Below the pieces are notes generated by a model that worked only from the letters and a program-made list of their open reading frames with translations, did not search any database and was not told where the DNA came from. From IMG/VR virus record IMGVR_UViG_3300017917_000687, positions 1 to 58,163 of that record: 58,163 nt of DNA; one strand, 5' to 3'. This document shows, one piece after another, positions 26,248 to 33,943 of this stretch. Position 1 is the stretch's first letter, and every line of letters starts with the position of its first letter. Origin of the DNA: a virus. A program made the translations under genes and the position numbers.

Positions 26248-26534
26248 CGCGCAACTCCTTGCAAGCGGTCCGAGACAAGCTTGGCGTAGCCAGCGATGTC
26301 AACCCACGAATCAGCGTAGTTCGGATCGCCGTTGAGGATGCGAGCAATCTTGTGCGCGATCATGCTCAGCGCTTCGCTCTGGTCAGGCGCCAGCTCGCAG
26401 CGGCGATCTTCGGCGTACTGCCAGATGAGCTGCTTGAGGTGCTGCGAGATTTCGGCTTGACCGATGAACTTGCCGTAGCGAGTGCCGCGCTCTTCGAGCG
26501 TCTGGGTGATCTGATCAGGCTGCTGCTGCGACAT
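26244..26534 (-). CDS. DUF6378-type conserved phage protein
   Basis: 96 residues from ATG 26534 (GGAG upstream); longer frame from 26684 overlaps the helix-turn-helix gene and is rejected. The core EERGTRYGKFIGQAEISQHL followed by SEALSMIAHKIARILNGDP and NYADSWVDIAGYAKL is a widespread all-helical phage domain of unknown function (DUF6378 as I recall). Related in look to MazG-type folds. Confidence 0.82.
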   Translation of the reverse strand: MSQQQPDQITQTLEERGTRYGKFIGQAEISQHLKQLIWQYAEDRRCELAPDQSEALSMIAHKIARILNGDPNYADSWVDIAGYAKLVSDRLQGVAR

Positions 26535-26697
26535 CTGCGGCTCCGTACTGACTACGCAGGAAGTTGTCGAGATCGTCTTTGCGAAAGCGCCACTGACGCC
26601 CCACCTTCCCCGAAGGGATGCGCTTTTCTCGCGCAAGCTTGCGCAGTGAAAAGACGCTAAGACCCAAGTACTCTGCTGCTTCAAAAATCGACATCAT
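26515..26697 (-). CDS. MerR/excisionase-type helix-turn-helix protein
   Basis: 60 residues: SIFEAAEYLGLSVFSLRKLA, EKRIPSGKVGRQWRFRKDDL, DNFL. This is the classic helix-turn-helix_17 / excisionase family pattern with the R(Q)WRF wing. It could be the excisionase (directionality factor) for the integrase in the same operon or a regulator. ATG at 26697, with a second at 26694; overlaps the upstream nuclease gene by 17 bases. Confidence 0.85.
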   Translation of the reverse strand: MMSIFEAAEYLGLSVFSLRKLAREKRIPSGKVGRQWRFRKDDLDNFLRSQYGAADVAAAA

Positions 26698-27547
26698 TTT
26701 CAATTGCCCCTTCTATTTGTTGACTGGCTTGAGCGGCCTTGAACTGAGCGCAGAAGGCGGCCACTTCGCAGTACTCCTCACATCTGCGGTTGCGCCCAGG
26801 TCGCTCTTGCACAAAGTGGCCTGGAGGAATTTCCCCAAGCTCAGACAGGATGGGAACGACACGCTTGGCTCGTTTCCCACCCTCTTTCATGAGGGCGTAG
26901 GTGGTGCCCTCATACCAGCGCTCCTCGTCAGAGCACTGGATGTCCTCGCCAGCTTCACTGCGCTTATGCAAAGAAACCTTTTCGCGGACAAAGGACTCGC
27001 ACTCTTCCAACGGCCAAACAGCCACGTCAATTACCTTGATGGCTTGCCGGGGATAATCGTCGCGCCGTTGCGACTCGCTGCGCTTCCAGTCACGGAAAAT
27101 TGCAACAACTTGTAGCCGGTCGATCTCGTAGCCATTCTTGTGTGCAAGCCAACGCAGCACGTTGAGCTGACGCTCCCACGAGGGATCGCCGTCCGCTTTG
27201 TAGACAGAGCAGACCTTCCAGTCTTGCAGCACACCGTCGGACAGGTGCATACGATCGAACTGGCCGCTGACCTTCCATCCGTCGATCTCTGCATACAGTC
27301 GCTGCTCGACCATGGCGCTGGTCTCGGCTCGCTCAAGGACTGCGTGAACAGCCTGGCCCATCACGGCCCACACGCGCTCTGACACATCCTCGACCACCGA
27401 GTCCTTGTGCTGCTTGAACAGCGTGCGCCGCTTAGGCGCATCAATGAGCTTGGTGACCGAGATGTCGCCGCCACCGGTGTACGGGTCATTCATGACCGCG
27501 TGAACGAACGCGTCAGGAAGCCCGTGAATGTTGGTGTAGTTCGGCAT
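26681..27547 (-). CDS. RecB/Cas4-like PD-(D/E)XK exonuclease
   Basis: 288 residues. Catalytic core visible in VSGQFDRMHL and VLQDWKVCSVYK (D-x-n-D-x-K). A histidine in GQAVHAVLE precedes it, as in RecB-type nucleases. The C-terminus carries a cysteine cluster (RRCEEYCEVAAFC), which with an earlier Cys (IQCSDEERW) could hold an Fe-S cluster as in Cas4/AddB. Adjacent to SSB-like and Erf genes, so it likely resects double-strand ends for annealing recombination. Confidence 0.82.
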   Translation of the reverse strand: MPNYTNIHGLPDAFVHAVMNDPYTGGGDISVTKLIDAPKRRTLFKQHKDSVVEDVSERVWAVMGQAVHAVLERAETSAMVEQRLYAEIDGWKVSGQFDRMHLSDGVLQDWKVCSVYKADGDPSWERQLNVLRWLAHKNGYEIDRLQVVAIFRDWKRSESQRRDDYPRQAIKVIDVAVWPLEECESFVREKVSLHKRSEAGEDIQCSDEERWYEGTTYALMKEGGKRAKRVVPILSELGEIPPGHFVQERPGRNRRCEEYCEVAAFCAQFKAAQASQQIEGAIENDVDF

Positions 27548-27555
27548 GGCTCAGC

Positions 27556-27840
27556 TCAGAACGGGATGTCCTGCTCACCGATCTGCTCGGCACGAGGAGC
27601 CTGCTGGCGCTGGTAGCCACCGCCGTTGCCGCCCTGCTTCTGGTACTTCGGGTCAGGCAGCTTCAGCACGCCCGCCTCAAACGGGTTGCCGCTCTTGCTG
27701 ACCTTGTTCCAGATGGCGACTTCGTACTTAGTGCCGTCAGGGAAAGTCACAGTACCGGTCTTGCTTGGCGCCTTGCCGCTGGTGGCGCGGGTGTTCTCGA
27801 AGAGGATGATCTCGATCTGGTTGTTGTACGTGGCGGACAT
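27556..27840 (-). CDS. Single-stranded DNA-binding protein-like
   Basis: 94 residues. A short OB-like beta-rich part (IEIILFENTR, TVTFPDGTKYEVAIWNK), a Gly/Gln-rich linker, and the SSB-type acidic tip EQDIPF at the C-terminus. That DIPF tip is the partner-docking motif of bacterial SSBs. Small size means perhaps a minimal SSB or modulator. Located between the nuclease and the Erf gene. Confidence 0.78.
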   Translation of the reverse strand: MSATYNNQIEIILFENTRATSGKAPSKTGTVTFPDGTKYEVAIWNKVSKSGNPFEAGVLKLPDPKYQKQGGNGGGYQRQQAPRAEQIGEQDIPF

Positions 27841-27843
27841 TGA

Positions 27844-28446
27844 TTACTCCTGTGTTGCTGGGGTTTCTTTGGATTGCAGGCGAGTGATGACCTCCTTGGC
27901 CTTAGCCATAGGCAGCTCGCCGAGGTGGTCGATCCCGTAGGCCTTAGTGATGGCGGCGAGGTCGACGCCCTTCGTCTTGGCCAAGTTCGTGATCGTGTTG
28001 ACCTCCAGCTCGGTTACGTAAGCCGGGGTCCGCGCTGCGGGTGCAGCGGTAGGGGCGCGACGAACGGGAGGCGCGGCCGTGGCGGCGTTGCCGTCGTCGT
28101 CTTCGGGCGCAATGCCGCAGGCAGCCATCAGGCTGTAGCGACGTGCGTAGGTGAGCGCAGAGCCGTAGCCCTGGGCGTCGTGCTTCGATGCGGGCACGTG
28201 CAGCTTGCCGGCGCTAAAGGTCTCGCCGCTCTCGTGGATGAAGGTGGTCTCCACGATCACGCCGCTGTCGCACTCATGGGTCTGCTGAATCAGGGCAAGA
28301 CCGTTCTCATTGAGCGCGTCGATGACGGCCTCAACGCAGGTCGCCAGATCGGCGTACTTGCTCCGGAAGTGGGGATTGGCGCTCTGCTTGAGAGCCGGCC
28401 CGAACGCTTTTTGCGCACGAACCAACGCTGATGCGATTTCTTTCAT
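27844..28446 (-). CDS. Erf-family single-strand annealing protein
   Basis: 200 residues from ATG 28446 (MKEIASALVRAQKAF). The hallmark SANPHFRSKYADLATCVEAV with GYGSALTYARRYSLMAACGI is the ERF signature. The N-terminal longer frame lies in the control region and is not used. ERF proteins anneal complementary single strands for phage recombination and genome circularisation. First gene of the leftward operon, starting near the divergent control region. Confidence 0.9.
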   Translation of the reverse strand: MKEIASALVRAQKAFGPALKQSANPHFRSKYADLATCVEAVIDALNENGLALIQQTHECDSGVIVETTFIHESGETFSAGKLHVPASKHDAQGYGSALTYARRYSLMAACGIAPEDDDGNAATAAPPVRRAPTAAPAARTPAYVTELEVNTITNLAKTKGVDLAAITKAYGIDHLGELPMAKAKEVITRLQSKETPATQE

Positions 28447-28776
28447 GGGTTCTCCGTGGTTGGGTTCACAATCTCTTGCGATAGTTTTTTTCTTCTTGAC
28501 TATCGCGGCGACTTGTGAAGCGGATTGTAGTTGCAGGAGCAACAGGGTTGCGTAGGTAGTTCCACCAATGGCAGACGACTAAGTGCGCCAGATAATGCAA
28601 CCCCTTGTTTCGCCTACGTTTTTTTAGATGTTCAACCGAGTTCTTGGGTAGTTCCAAAGTTCTCGGCGCAGCTTAACAAAAGGGTCGGCGGTACGCAGAG
28701 GGCCGGCAATGCTCATACCTATCTAATAGGTGTTCGCTATTGCTACACACAGCAACGTAGAACTACACGGAGAGAA
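28447..28776. promoter_or_regulatory. Divergent early control region with palindromes
   Basis: 330 bases without a gene between the leftward erf and rightward primase operons; AT-rich relative to the genome. Inverted repeats seen: GCGATAGT/ACTATCGC (28478-28485 and 28499-28506, 13-base spacer), GTTGC-AGGA-GCAAC (28530-28543) with another GTTGC at 28548, ACCTAT-CTA-ATAGGT (28717-28731), and TTGCT/AGCAA (28740-28755). GGTAGTTCCA occurs twice (28555 and 28648). I see no clear consensus sigma-70 promoter, although TTGACT at 28496 is a possible -35 box. Probable operators and divergent promoters. Confidence 0.7.
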
Positions 28777-30489
28777 ATGAAGACTTTTGAAGATTTCGGA
28801 ATAGACCTGAGAGGACGGTCTGGGGAGGAGGTCAAGACCACCTGCCCGCAGTGCTCGCACACCCGGCGCAAGTCGAGCTACCCGTGCCTGAACGTGAACA
28901 CCACGAAGGGCATCTGGCACTGCCATCACTGCGGGTGGTCCGGCGGTCTGGGCAGCGGCGTGATCAACCGCAGCGCCCCGCCATCACGGCGCGTCTACCC
29001 CAAGCCAGAGTTCCGCCCAGCCGGGCTGAGTGACCGGGCGCATGAGTGGTTCACCAAGCGAGGCATCACCACCGAGGTGTTGATCCGCAACCGCATCAGC
29101 ATGGAGCGGGTGTGGATGCCTCAGATCGAGGACGAGGTATCAGCCATCGCCTTCCCCTACTACAAGGGCGGCGAGGTGGTGAACGTGAAGTACCGGGATG
29201 CCGTCAAGAACTTCCGTCAGGTGGCCGGCGCCGAGAAGATTCTCTACAAGTACGACGACATTGCCGACGAGCGCACGATCATCTGCGAGGGGGAAATGGA
29301 TGCCCTGTCGCTGGAGGTTGCAGGCTTTCAGCACGCGATCTCTGTCCCCGACGGCGCCCCAGAGGTACGCGCCTCCAACTTTGAGAAGAAGTTCGAGTTC
29401 CTCGATGACGAGCGGCTCGATGGGGTCAGGCAGTGGGTGCTGGCGGTGGACTCCGATGAGCCGGGCCGCAAGCTTGAAGACGAGCTGGCCCGCCGCCTTG
29501 GCCGAGAGAAGTGCCTGCGCGTGATCTGGCCCGAGGACTGCAAGGACGCCAACGAGGTCCTGCAAAAGCACGGCGCACAGCGTTTGCGCGAGTGCATTGA
29601 GGATGCCAAGCCCTTCCCTGTCGAGGGCGTCTTCTCCATTGACGACATTGCCGATGACATCGACCAGATGCTGGAGTTCGGCATGGTCCAGGGGGAACCC
29701 ACCGGCTGGGGTTCGGTCAACGGGCTGTACAAGCCGGCCCCAGGTCAGTGGACCCTGGTCACTGGCATCCCCTCGATGGGCAAGTCCGAGTGGCTCGATG
29801 CCCTGGCGGTGAACATCGCCGAGAACGCGGGCTGGGCCTTTGGCGTTTGCTCTCCCGAGAATCAACCCATCTCTTGGCATGCGGCCAAGCTGATCGAGAA
29901 GCGCATGGGCTCACGCCTCGTGGCTGGCCAGGTCGATCGGGCCAAGTTCGCCGATGCCAAGGAATGGATGAACCAGCACTTCCATTTCATCATGCCCGAG
30001 GAGCCGAGCCTGGACGCCGTGCTGGCCAAGGCCAAAGTTCTGATCCGGCGCCACGGGATGAAGGGTCTGATCATCGACCCGTACAACGAGTTGGATCACA
30101 CCAAGCGCAAAGACGGCGTGAGTGAGACCGAGTACGTGTCTCTGTTCCTCACCCAGATGCGCAAGTTCGCCAGAGACAACCAGATTCACATCTGGCTCGT
30201 GGCGCACCCCGCAAAGCTGATGAAAGACAAGGACGGGAGCTACCCCGTACCCGACGGCTACACCGTCTCCGGCTCAGCGCACTTCTACAACAAGGCCGAC
30301 AACATCATCGCCGTTCATCGGGACACATCTAACCCGCATGCGGCCACCGAGGTCCATGTCCAAAAGGTGCGAAGCCGCTGGCTTGGCAAGCGTGGCGTGG
30401 CGTACCTGAAGTGGCAACCCCAGTCCGGCCGGTTCACAGAGTTCAACGGGGCGTACTCGCCGCCGACAGGAGAAGGGAATGACGAGTGA
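28777..30489 (+). CDS. Primase-helicase (T7 gp4-type)
   Basis: 570 residues from ATG 28777 (ribosome site ACGGAGAGAA); an 82-codon upstream extension lies in the control region and is rejected. Zinc-binding domain Cys23-Cys26 and Cys49-Cys52; TOPRIM motif with Glu171 (ICEGEMDAL) and LAVDSDEPGRK; DnaB-type helicase with Walker A GIPSMGKS (330-337), Walker B IIDPYNE (around 434) and the following HPAKL motif. It would unwind DNA and lay primers at the phage fork. No DNA polymerase gene is visible, so the host replisome would be needed. Confidence 0.95.
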   Translation: MKTFEDFGIDLRGRSGEEVKTTCPQCSHTRRKSSYPCLNVNTTKGIWHCHHCGWSGGLGSGVINRSAPPSRRVYPKPEFRPAGLSDRAHEWFTKRGITTEVLIRNRISMERVWMPQIEDEVSAIAFPYYKGGEVVNVKYRDAVKNFRQVAGAEKILYKYDDIADERTIICEGEMDALSLEVAGFQHAISVPDGAPEVRASNFEKKFEFLDDERLDGVRQWVLAVDSDEPGRKLEDELARRLGREKCLRVIWPEDCKDANEVLQKHGAQRLRECIEDAKPFPVEGVFSIDDIADDIDQMLEFGMVQGEPTGWGSVNGLYKPAPGQWTLVTGIPSMGKSEWLDALAVNIAENAGWAFGVCSPENQPISWHAAKLIEKRMGSRLVAGQVDRAKFADAKEWMNQHFHFIMPEEPSLDAVLAKAKVLIRRHGMKGLIIDPYNELDHTKRKDGVSETEYVSLFLTQMRKFARDNQIHIWLVAHPAKLMKDKDGSYPVPDGYTVSGSAHFYNKADNIIAVHRDTSNPHAATEVHVQKVRSRWLGKRGVAYLKWQPQSGRFTEFNGAYSPPTGEGNDE

Positions 30490-30779
30490 CCTACCGCAAC
30501 AGAAAGCTGCTCGACCTGGCTAAGGGGCAGCGCTGCGTGATGTGCGGAGCCGACGACGGAACGATCGTCTCTGCGCATAGCAATCTTGGTGAGCACGGCA
30601 AAGGCTGGGGCCACAAGGCTGACGACAGCATGGTCGCGTGGCTCTGCCACCGCTGCCATACCGAATACGACCAGGGTCACAAGATGAGCAAGGAAGAGAA
30701 GCGCGACTTCATCCTGACCGCCATCGCCAAGACCTATCGGGAGATGTGGATCAAGGAACTGATTGGAGTTGCGAAGTGA
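30486..30779 (+). CDS. YbcO/DUF1364-like nuclease
   Basis: 97 residues with a GTG start overlapping the primase stop (GTGA). Two metal-binding CxxC pairs, CVMCGADDG and CHRCH, together with SAHSNLGEHGKGWGHKADD and a downstream YDQG motif. These match the small HNH-like (beta-beta-alpha metal) recombination nucleases of the YbcO family found in the nin-type region of lambdoid phages. Confidence 0.85.
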   Translation: MTYRNRKLLDLAKGQRCVMCGADDGTIVSAHSNLGEHGKGWGHKADDSMVAWLCHRCHTEYDQGHKMSKEEKRDFILTAIAKTYREMWIKELIGVAK

Positions 30780-31153
30780 ACGAAGAATTTTTCCAGAGCG
30801 TTGGAAACATCCGCGAGGTCTCGATGGACATGCTCAAGAGCGTGCGTGCCGTCAAAGGTGAGAACTATGCGCGGGTAGTCCACGCAATCATTCTGTGTGA
30901 CCAGGTGGACGGTGTGCTCGACGTCTTCGAGCAGGGCGCGGACGAGGCCACCAAGCCGGTCGCCGAGTACCTGCATACCGCCGGCGGCAACATGATCGGC
31001 CGGATCATGGACTACCTGATCCGTGCGTCCAGCCTGTCTGAGGCCCAGGTCAAGGAGGCGTTTGAGGACGCCAACCGCATCCAGCAGAACACCTACAACT
31101 TGGTCAGCCGGGCTCATGACCTGGCCGACCAGGGCCGAGTGATGGGGGAATGA
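30776..31153 (+). CDS. Helical hypothetical protein of replication operon
   Basis: 125 residues from a GTG start that overlaps the previous stop (GTGA). Fully alpha-helical, acidic. No motif recognised. Overlaps the next gene by 4 bases, so tightly coupled. Confidence 0.75.
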   Translation: MNEEFFQSVGNIREVSMDMLKSVRAVKGENYARVVHAIILCDQVDGVLDVFEQGADEATKPVAEYLHTAGGNMIGRIMDYLIRASSLSEAQVKEAFEDANRIQQNTYNLVSRAHDLADQGRVMGE

Positions 31154-31362
31154 TGCTTACAGAGAACCTATCCCTCCAAGGCTCACGCGACATCAGTGGG
31201 TACGTTGCGACGTGCTCTCGCTGCGATGTCCGCAAGCCCACTAACGATGGCGTCTATCTCGGCAAGACCAAGTGGGTCTGCGGGAAGTGCTGGAGACAGA
31301 AGGCAACGCGCCCGACCGGAGCCGTGGCTGCGCTGGCCGCAGAGAAGCGGGGGTGCCAATGA
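31150..31362 (+). CDS. Small zinc-finger protein
   Basis: 70 residues with two CxxC knuckles, CSRCDVRK and CGKCWRQ, 19 residues apart: a likely four-Cys zinc ribbon. ATGATG at the start, overlapping the previous stop. Position between replication genes suggests a DNA- or protein-binding role. Confidence 0.72.
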   Translation: MMLTENLSLQGSRDISGYVATCSRCDVRKPTNDGVYLGKTKWVCGKCWRQKATRPTGAVAALAAEKRGCQ

Positions 31363-31616
31363 AGACCTACTGGGACCGCAACACCTGTCAGCACGTAGTC
31401 CGTGACGGCGATGTCTCCAAGGTCATTCACGGCCACGGATACCACCACCAGGGCGAGTCGTCTTGCGAACTGACCAACACAGGCAATGGTTACATCGCCA
31501 AGTTCCCAGCGAGTGCGAGCACACATCAGGACTACTACGTCTGCCTTGACTACGCGCAGGCCTATGACCTTGTGCTGGCGCTGTCCGCCTTCAAGAAGGA
31601 GATGGGATTCCTATGA
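31359..31616 (+). CDS. Hypothetical protein, His/Tyr-rich
   Basis: 85 residues from ATG 31359 (ATGA overlap). The longer frame beginning at 31272 is out of context and overlaps the zinc-finger gene. Notable HGHGYHHQGE cluster that could bind metal. Not recognised. Confidence 0.7.
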   Translation: MKTYWDRNTCQHVVRDGDVSKVIHGHGYHHQGESSCELTNTGNGYIAKFPASASTHQDYYVCLDYAQAYDLVLALSAFKKEMGFL

Positions 31617-32041
31617 GCGCTGGCAAAGTCGTCCGTAACGCGGGCTCGCACCGCATCCTGTACGCGCTGTCGTTTGGCGTGAAGACCAGCAAGGAACTCA
31701 AGCTTGTGGTCGGCGCCATCAACAGCATCAGCCGCTTCGACGGCGAATACATGCTGCGCCTGGTAGGCGGCGGCTACGTGCGCAAGGTTCACAAAGGCTG
31801 GGCGCTCACCAAGAGCGGCGAGTCCAAGCTCGAAGAACTGGGACCGGTCCACGGCCTGAACCCGCAGTCCAGAAGCTACCGAGCCACGATCATGAAGGCG
31901 CCCGAGTACGTGCCAGGACGAGATAACCACCGCACCCCGGTGCGTCCTGGTTCCGAAGACTTCCTCAGATACCCAAGCCGCATGGGGGACACCCTGCACT
32001 ACCGCGACGGCCGCACAGAAAGGACTGAACATGGACATTGA
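31613..32041 (+). CDS. Winged-helix-like hypothetical protein
   Basis: 142 residues. Residues 5-75 look like a winged helix-turn-helix (HRILYALSFGVKTSKELKL, YMLRLVGGGYVRKVHKGWAL, TKSGESKLEEL), as in transcription-type DNA-binding proteins. The C-terminal third is basic and probably disordered. Overlaps both neighbours by a few bases. Could regulate the switch between early and late genes; unproven. Confidence 0.7.
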   Translation: MSAGKVVRNAGSHRILYALSFGVKTSKELKLVVGAINSISRFDGEYMLRLVGGGYVRKVHKGWALTKSGESKLEELGPVHGLNPQSRSYRATIMKAPEYVPGRDNHRTPVRPGSEDFLRYPSRMGDTLHYRDGRTERTEHGH

Positions 32042-32363
32042 AGAGATGCTCGAGCTGTATCGCCAGCTCGCCGATCGGTACGCGCCCGCACGGGCAGCTC
32101 GTGGATACCTTGAGGACTACAAGAAGTCCTGCCTGGCGATGCTGATGAAGGACGCCGAGAAGGCCGGGCACAAGGCCGTTGCGGCACAGGATCGTGAGGC
32201 TTGCGCACACCCCACCTATCAAAAGCTTCTTGAGGACCTGAGGCAGGCCGTCTTTGAGGAGGAGAAGGTGCGCTACCACCTCAAGGCAGTCGAGCTTCAG
32301 ATCGAGCTGTACCGCACCAAGAGTGCCAACGAGCGTGCGGAGCGCCGCGCATACGGGGCGTAA
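32031..32363 (+). CDS. Coiled-coil hypothetical protein
   Basis: 110 residues, almost entirely helical and charged, with heptad-like spacing (LRQAVFEEEKVRYHLKAVEL). Ribosome site AAGGACTGAAC before the ATG. Not recognised. Confidence 0.72.
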   Translation: MDIEEMLELYRQLADRYAPARAARGYLEDYKKSCLAMLMKDAEKAGHKAVAAQDREACAHPTYQKLLEDLRQAVFEEEKVRYHLKAVELQIELYRTKSANERAERRAYGA

Positions 32364-32365
32364 GC

Positions 32366-32818
32366 ATGGCCAAGATCAACAGCCGAGCCAAGGGGGCAAC
32401 CGCCGAGCGAGAGTTCATCAAGGAGTTGAGCGAGTTCCTGGGGGATGCGCTGACGGAACCGATGAAGCGCAACCTGGAGCAGACCCGCAAGGGTGGTCAC
32501 GACATCGTTGGTCTCGATGGGTTTGCCATTGAGATCAAGAGGTACAGGAGGGTCAAGGAAGGTGACATCGTCCGCTTCTGGGAGCAGGCCGTTGAGCAGG
32601 CCAAGCGGGTGGGCGCCGAGCCTGTCCTCGCATACCGGGAGGACTTCTGCTCTTGGCGCGTGCGAATCCCGTGGGGGTTCATGATGCCGGAGATAGGGTG
32701 GGACGAGGATGTGGACTTCACCCTAGAGCTGTCGCTGAAGGCTTTCGCTACCATCGTGCGCGAGAAACTACTGAGTGATTTGCAAAGCAACGAACCACCA
32801 CATAACATCGCGGCATGA
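32366..32818 (+). CDS. PD-(D/E)XK nuclease, Holliday-junction-resolvase-like
   Basis: 150 residues. KGATAEREFIKEL gives the first conserved Glu, RKGGHDIVGL the Asp and FAIEIKRYRR the E-x-K: the PD-(D/E)XK core of archaeal-type Hjc resolvases and phage relatives. Last gene of the replication operon and followed by a terminator, so it probably resolves recombination or replication branches. Confidence 0.85.
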   Translation: MAKINSRAKGATAEREFIKELSEFLGDALTEPMKRNLEQTRKGGHDIVGLDGFAIEIKRYRRVKEGDIVRFWEQAVEQAKRVGAEPVLAYREDFCSWRVRIPWGFMMPEIGWDEDVDFTLELSLKAFATIVREKLLSDLQSNEPPHNIAA

Positions 32819-32868
32819 GGCGTTGAGGCATGTGCCTCCACCCAAATGTGGTGAGCTGCAACACGAGG

Positions 32869-32897
32869 CCCCCGGCATAGTCCGGGGGTTTTCTTTT
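32869..32897 (+). terminator. Rho-independent terminator of replication operon
   Basis: Stem CCCCCGG/CCGGGGG with a CATAGT loop and a following TTTTCTTTT, 50 bases after the nuclease stop. Confidence 0.88.
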
Positions 32898-32903
32898 GGG
32901 GCG

Positions 32904-32927
32904 GTCGTGTAAATATCGACTCGGCGC
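32904..32927 (-). promoter_or_regulatory. TTTACACGA element, copy without a downstream gene
   Basis: Minus-strand read CGAGTCGATATTTACACGAC. It follows the minus-strand terminator at 32935-32964 just as other copies follow terminators, but downstream on the minus strand there is only the 3' end of a plus-strand gene. Either a relic of a lost gene or the start of an antisense transcript. Confidence 0.5.
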
Positions 32928-32934
32928 GCCTGGT

Positions 32935-32964
32935 TGAAAAAATAAATGGGGGCTGATGCCCCCA
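32935..32964 (-). terminator. Terminator of leftward accessory operon
   Basis: On the minus strand: TGGGGGC/GCCCCCA stem with a 4-base loop followed by TTTATTTTTT. Confidence 0.85.
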
Positions 32965-32968
32965 CTGG

Positions 32969-33322
32969 TTACTGGAAAAACTCCTTGATGCGCTGCCACA
33001 GGGAGCGCTCAGGGCCACGAATGATGGTGATCGAGCCCGGCTCCACCAGCACGGGCTCGGGCAGGCTCATCTTGAGCTGCTCAGGATCACTGCTTTTGCG
33101 CCGGTGCTTGACCTTCTCTGGCTTGGTGGTGCGTGCCTTGGTGTAGTCGTCAAAGCCTGGCCATACACCAGCACCACGCAAGACCCCGTAGATGGTTCCC
33201 TTTGGGCGCTTCATTGCGCTGGCGATCTCCTTGACGTTGCCAGCCCCAGACGTCCAAAGCTCCAGTATGTTTCGGCGCTCGGACGGAGTGACGCGGATGT
33301 ACTTGGTTCCAGTTCTGCTCAT
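32969..33322 (-). CDS. Helix-turn-helix DNA-binding protein
   Basis: 117 residues from ATG 33322, which overlaps the stop of the next upstream gene (ATGA); the longer frame starting at 33406 has no such support. Residues about 10-52 read as a homeodomain-like helix-turn-helix (SERRNILELWTSGAGNVKEI, ASAMKRPKGTIYGVLRGAG). The rest is basic and probably extended. Last gene of the leftward block; a regulator of lysogeny or accessory genes is possible, and it is one of few repressor candidates. Confidence 0.75.
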   Translation of the reverse strand: MSRTGTKYIRVTPSERRNILELWTSGAGNVKEIASAMKRPKGTIYGVLRGAGVWPGFDDYTKARTTKPEKVKHRRKSSDPEQLKMSLPEPVLVEPGSITIIRGPERSLWQRIKEFFQ

Positions 33323-33522
33323 AACTGAAATGTCTTTCTGAGGAATGCCTCCTTGTTCCTGCGCCAGCGGTGATCGCTTGGTGAGACAGGAAAGATGACG
33401 TTGCAAGACTGGTCACCCTTTCGGATGACCGCCTTGATATGCTTGCCGCTCTGCTCCATGACCTCGAGCCGTAGCCCGAGGCCTTTGATGAGTCGACGAA
33501 TTTCTAGGTGGTGGCGGTCCAC
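33319..33522 (-). CDS. Small basic protein with HicA-like look
   Basis: 67 residues: GLGLRLEVMEQSGKHIKAVI then FPVSPSDHRWRRN. The GKH-x-x-A plus later PSDHR pattern belongs to a widespread small phage family with a dsRBD-like alpha-beta fold, distantly similar to HicA toxins. Catalytic His of HicA may correspond to that in GKH. No HicB partner is evident next to it. Function unknown. Confidence 0.7.
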   Translation of the reverse strand: MDRHHLEIRRLIKGLGLRLEVMEQSGKHIKAVIRKGDQSCNVIFPVSPSDHRWRRNKEAFLRKTFQL

Positions 33523-33770
33523 TCCTTTCCCTTCTTGATGTTTACTTCCTCCGGTGGGTAGCCGTCCGGATACTGGATGTATCCGTTGCTGGTGATGGTC
33601 GTATCCGGGTGAACGCGGAAGGACATCATTACCGGAGAGTGTGTGATGCGCTGGACTCGTTGGCGTGCGACCTCAACGGACGGCCCTCTTGCGCGAGAGC
33701 CGTCTTTGCACACCAGCAGATACTCCAGCTCGACAGGCTTATGACTGATTGCCTTCATTGCTGGCGTCAT
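33504..33770 (-). CDS. Hypothetical protein
   Basis: 88 residues. LEYLLVCKDGSRARGPSVEVAR followed by a beta-rich part; no known motif. Overlaps the next gene by 19 bases and the previous by 32 in a different frame, showing tight packing. Confidence 0.65.
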   Translation of the reverse strand: MTPAMKAISHKPVELEYLLVCKDGSRARGPSVEVARQRVQRITHSPVMMSFRVHPDTTITSNGYIQYPDGYPPEEVNIKKGKEWTATT

Positions 33771-33930
33771 TGACTGTCTGGATGAGGCTTGTAAGTTCGC
33801 TGTGAATCGGTGTTGGTATCAGATCAATCTCCTTCATGTCGTTGAGTGCGATGTTGATCTGGAGAAGACGGAATACGTCAGCCGACGCATCCGTAATCTC
33901 CAGCTTGACGTGTTCCTTCCAGTGGTCCAT
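33739..33930 (-). CDS. Small acidic protein beside amidotransferase/amidoligase pair
   Basis: 63 residues from ATG 33930 (strong ribosome site GGGAGGG); the longer frame upstream is a shadow of the amidotransferase gene. Sequence MDHWKEHVKLEITDASADV is helical and acidic, ending DASNEGNQS. Immediately downstream of the amidotransferase gene (13-base gap), so probably the third gene of that operon. It could be a substrate or carrier peptide, but nothing in the sequence shows that. Confidence 0.68.
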   Translation of the reverse strand: MDHWKEHVKLEITDASADVFRLLQINIALNDMKEIDLIPTPIHSELTSLIQTVNDASNEGNQS

Positions 33931-33943
33931 TTCCCTCCCGTGC

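Noticed and set aside
28531-28776. 82-codon N-terminal extension of the primase-helicase
   Set aside because: Ribosome site and zinc-domain start point to ATG 28777; the extension covers the palindromic control region and resembles no primase.
33319-33522. HicA toxin with HicB antitoxin
   Set aside because: The small protein only faintly resembles HicA and no HicB-like partner with a helix-turn-helix plus RNase H-like fold lies adjacent; the neighbour at 32969 does not fit well enough.
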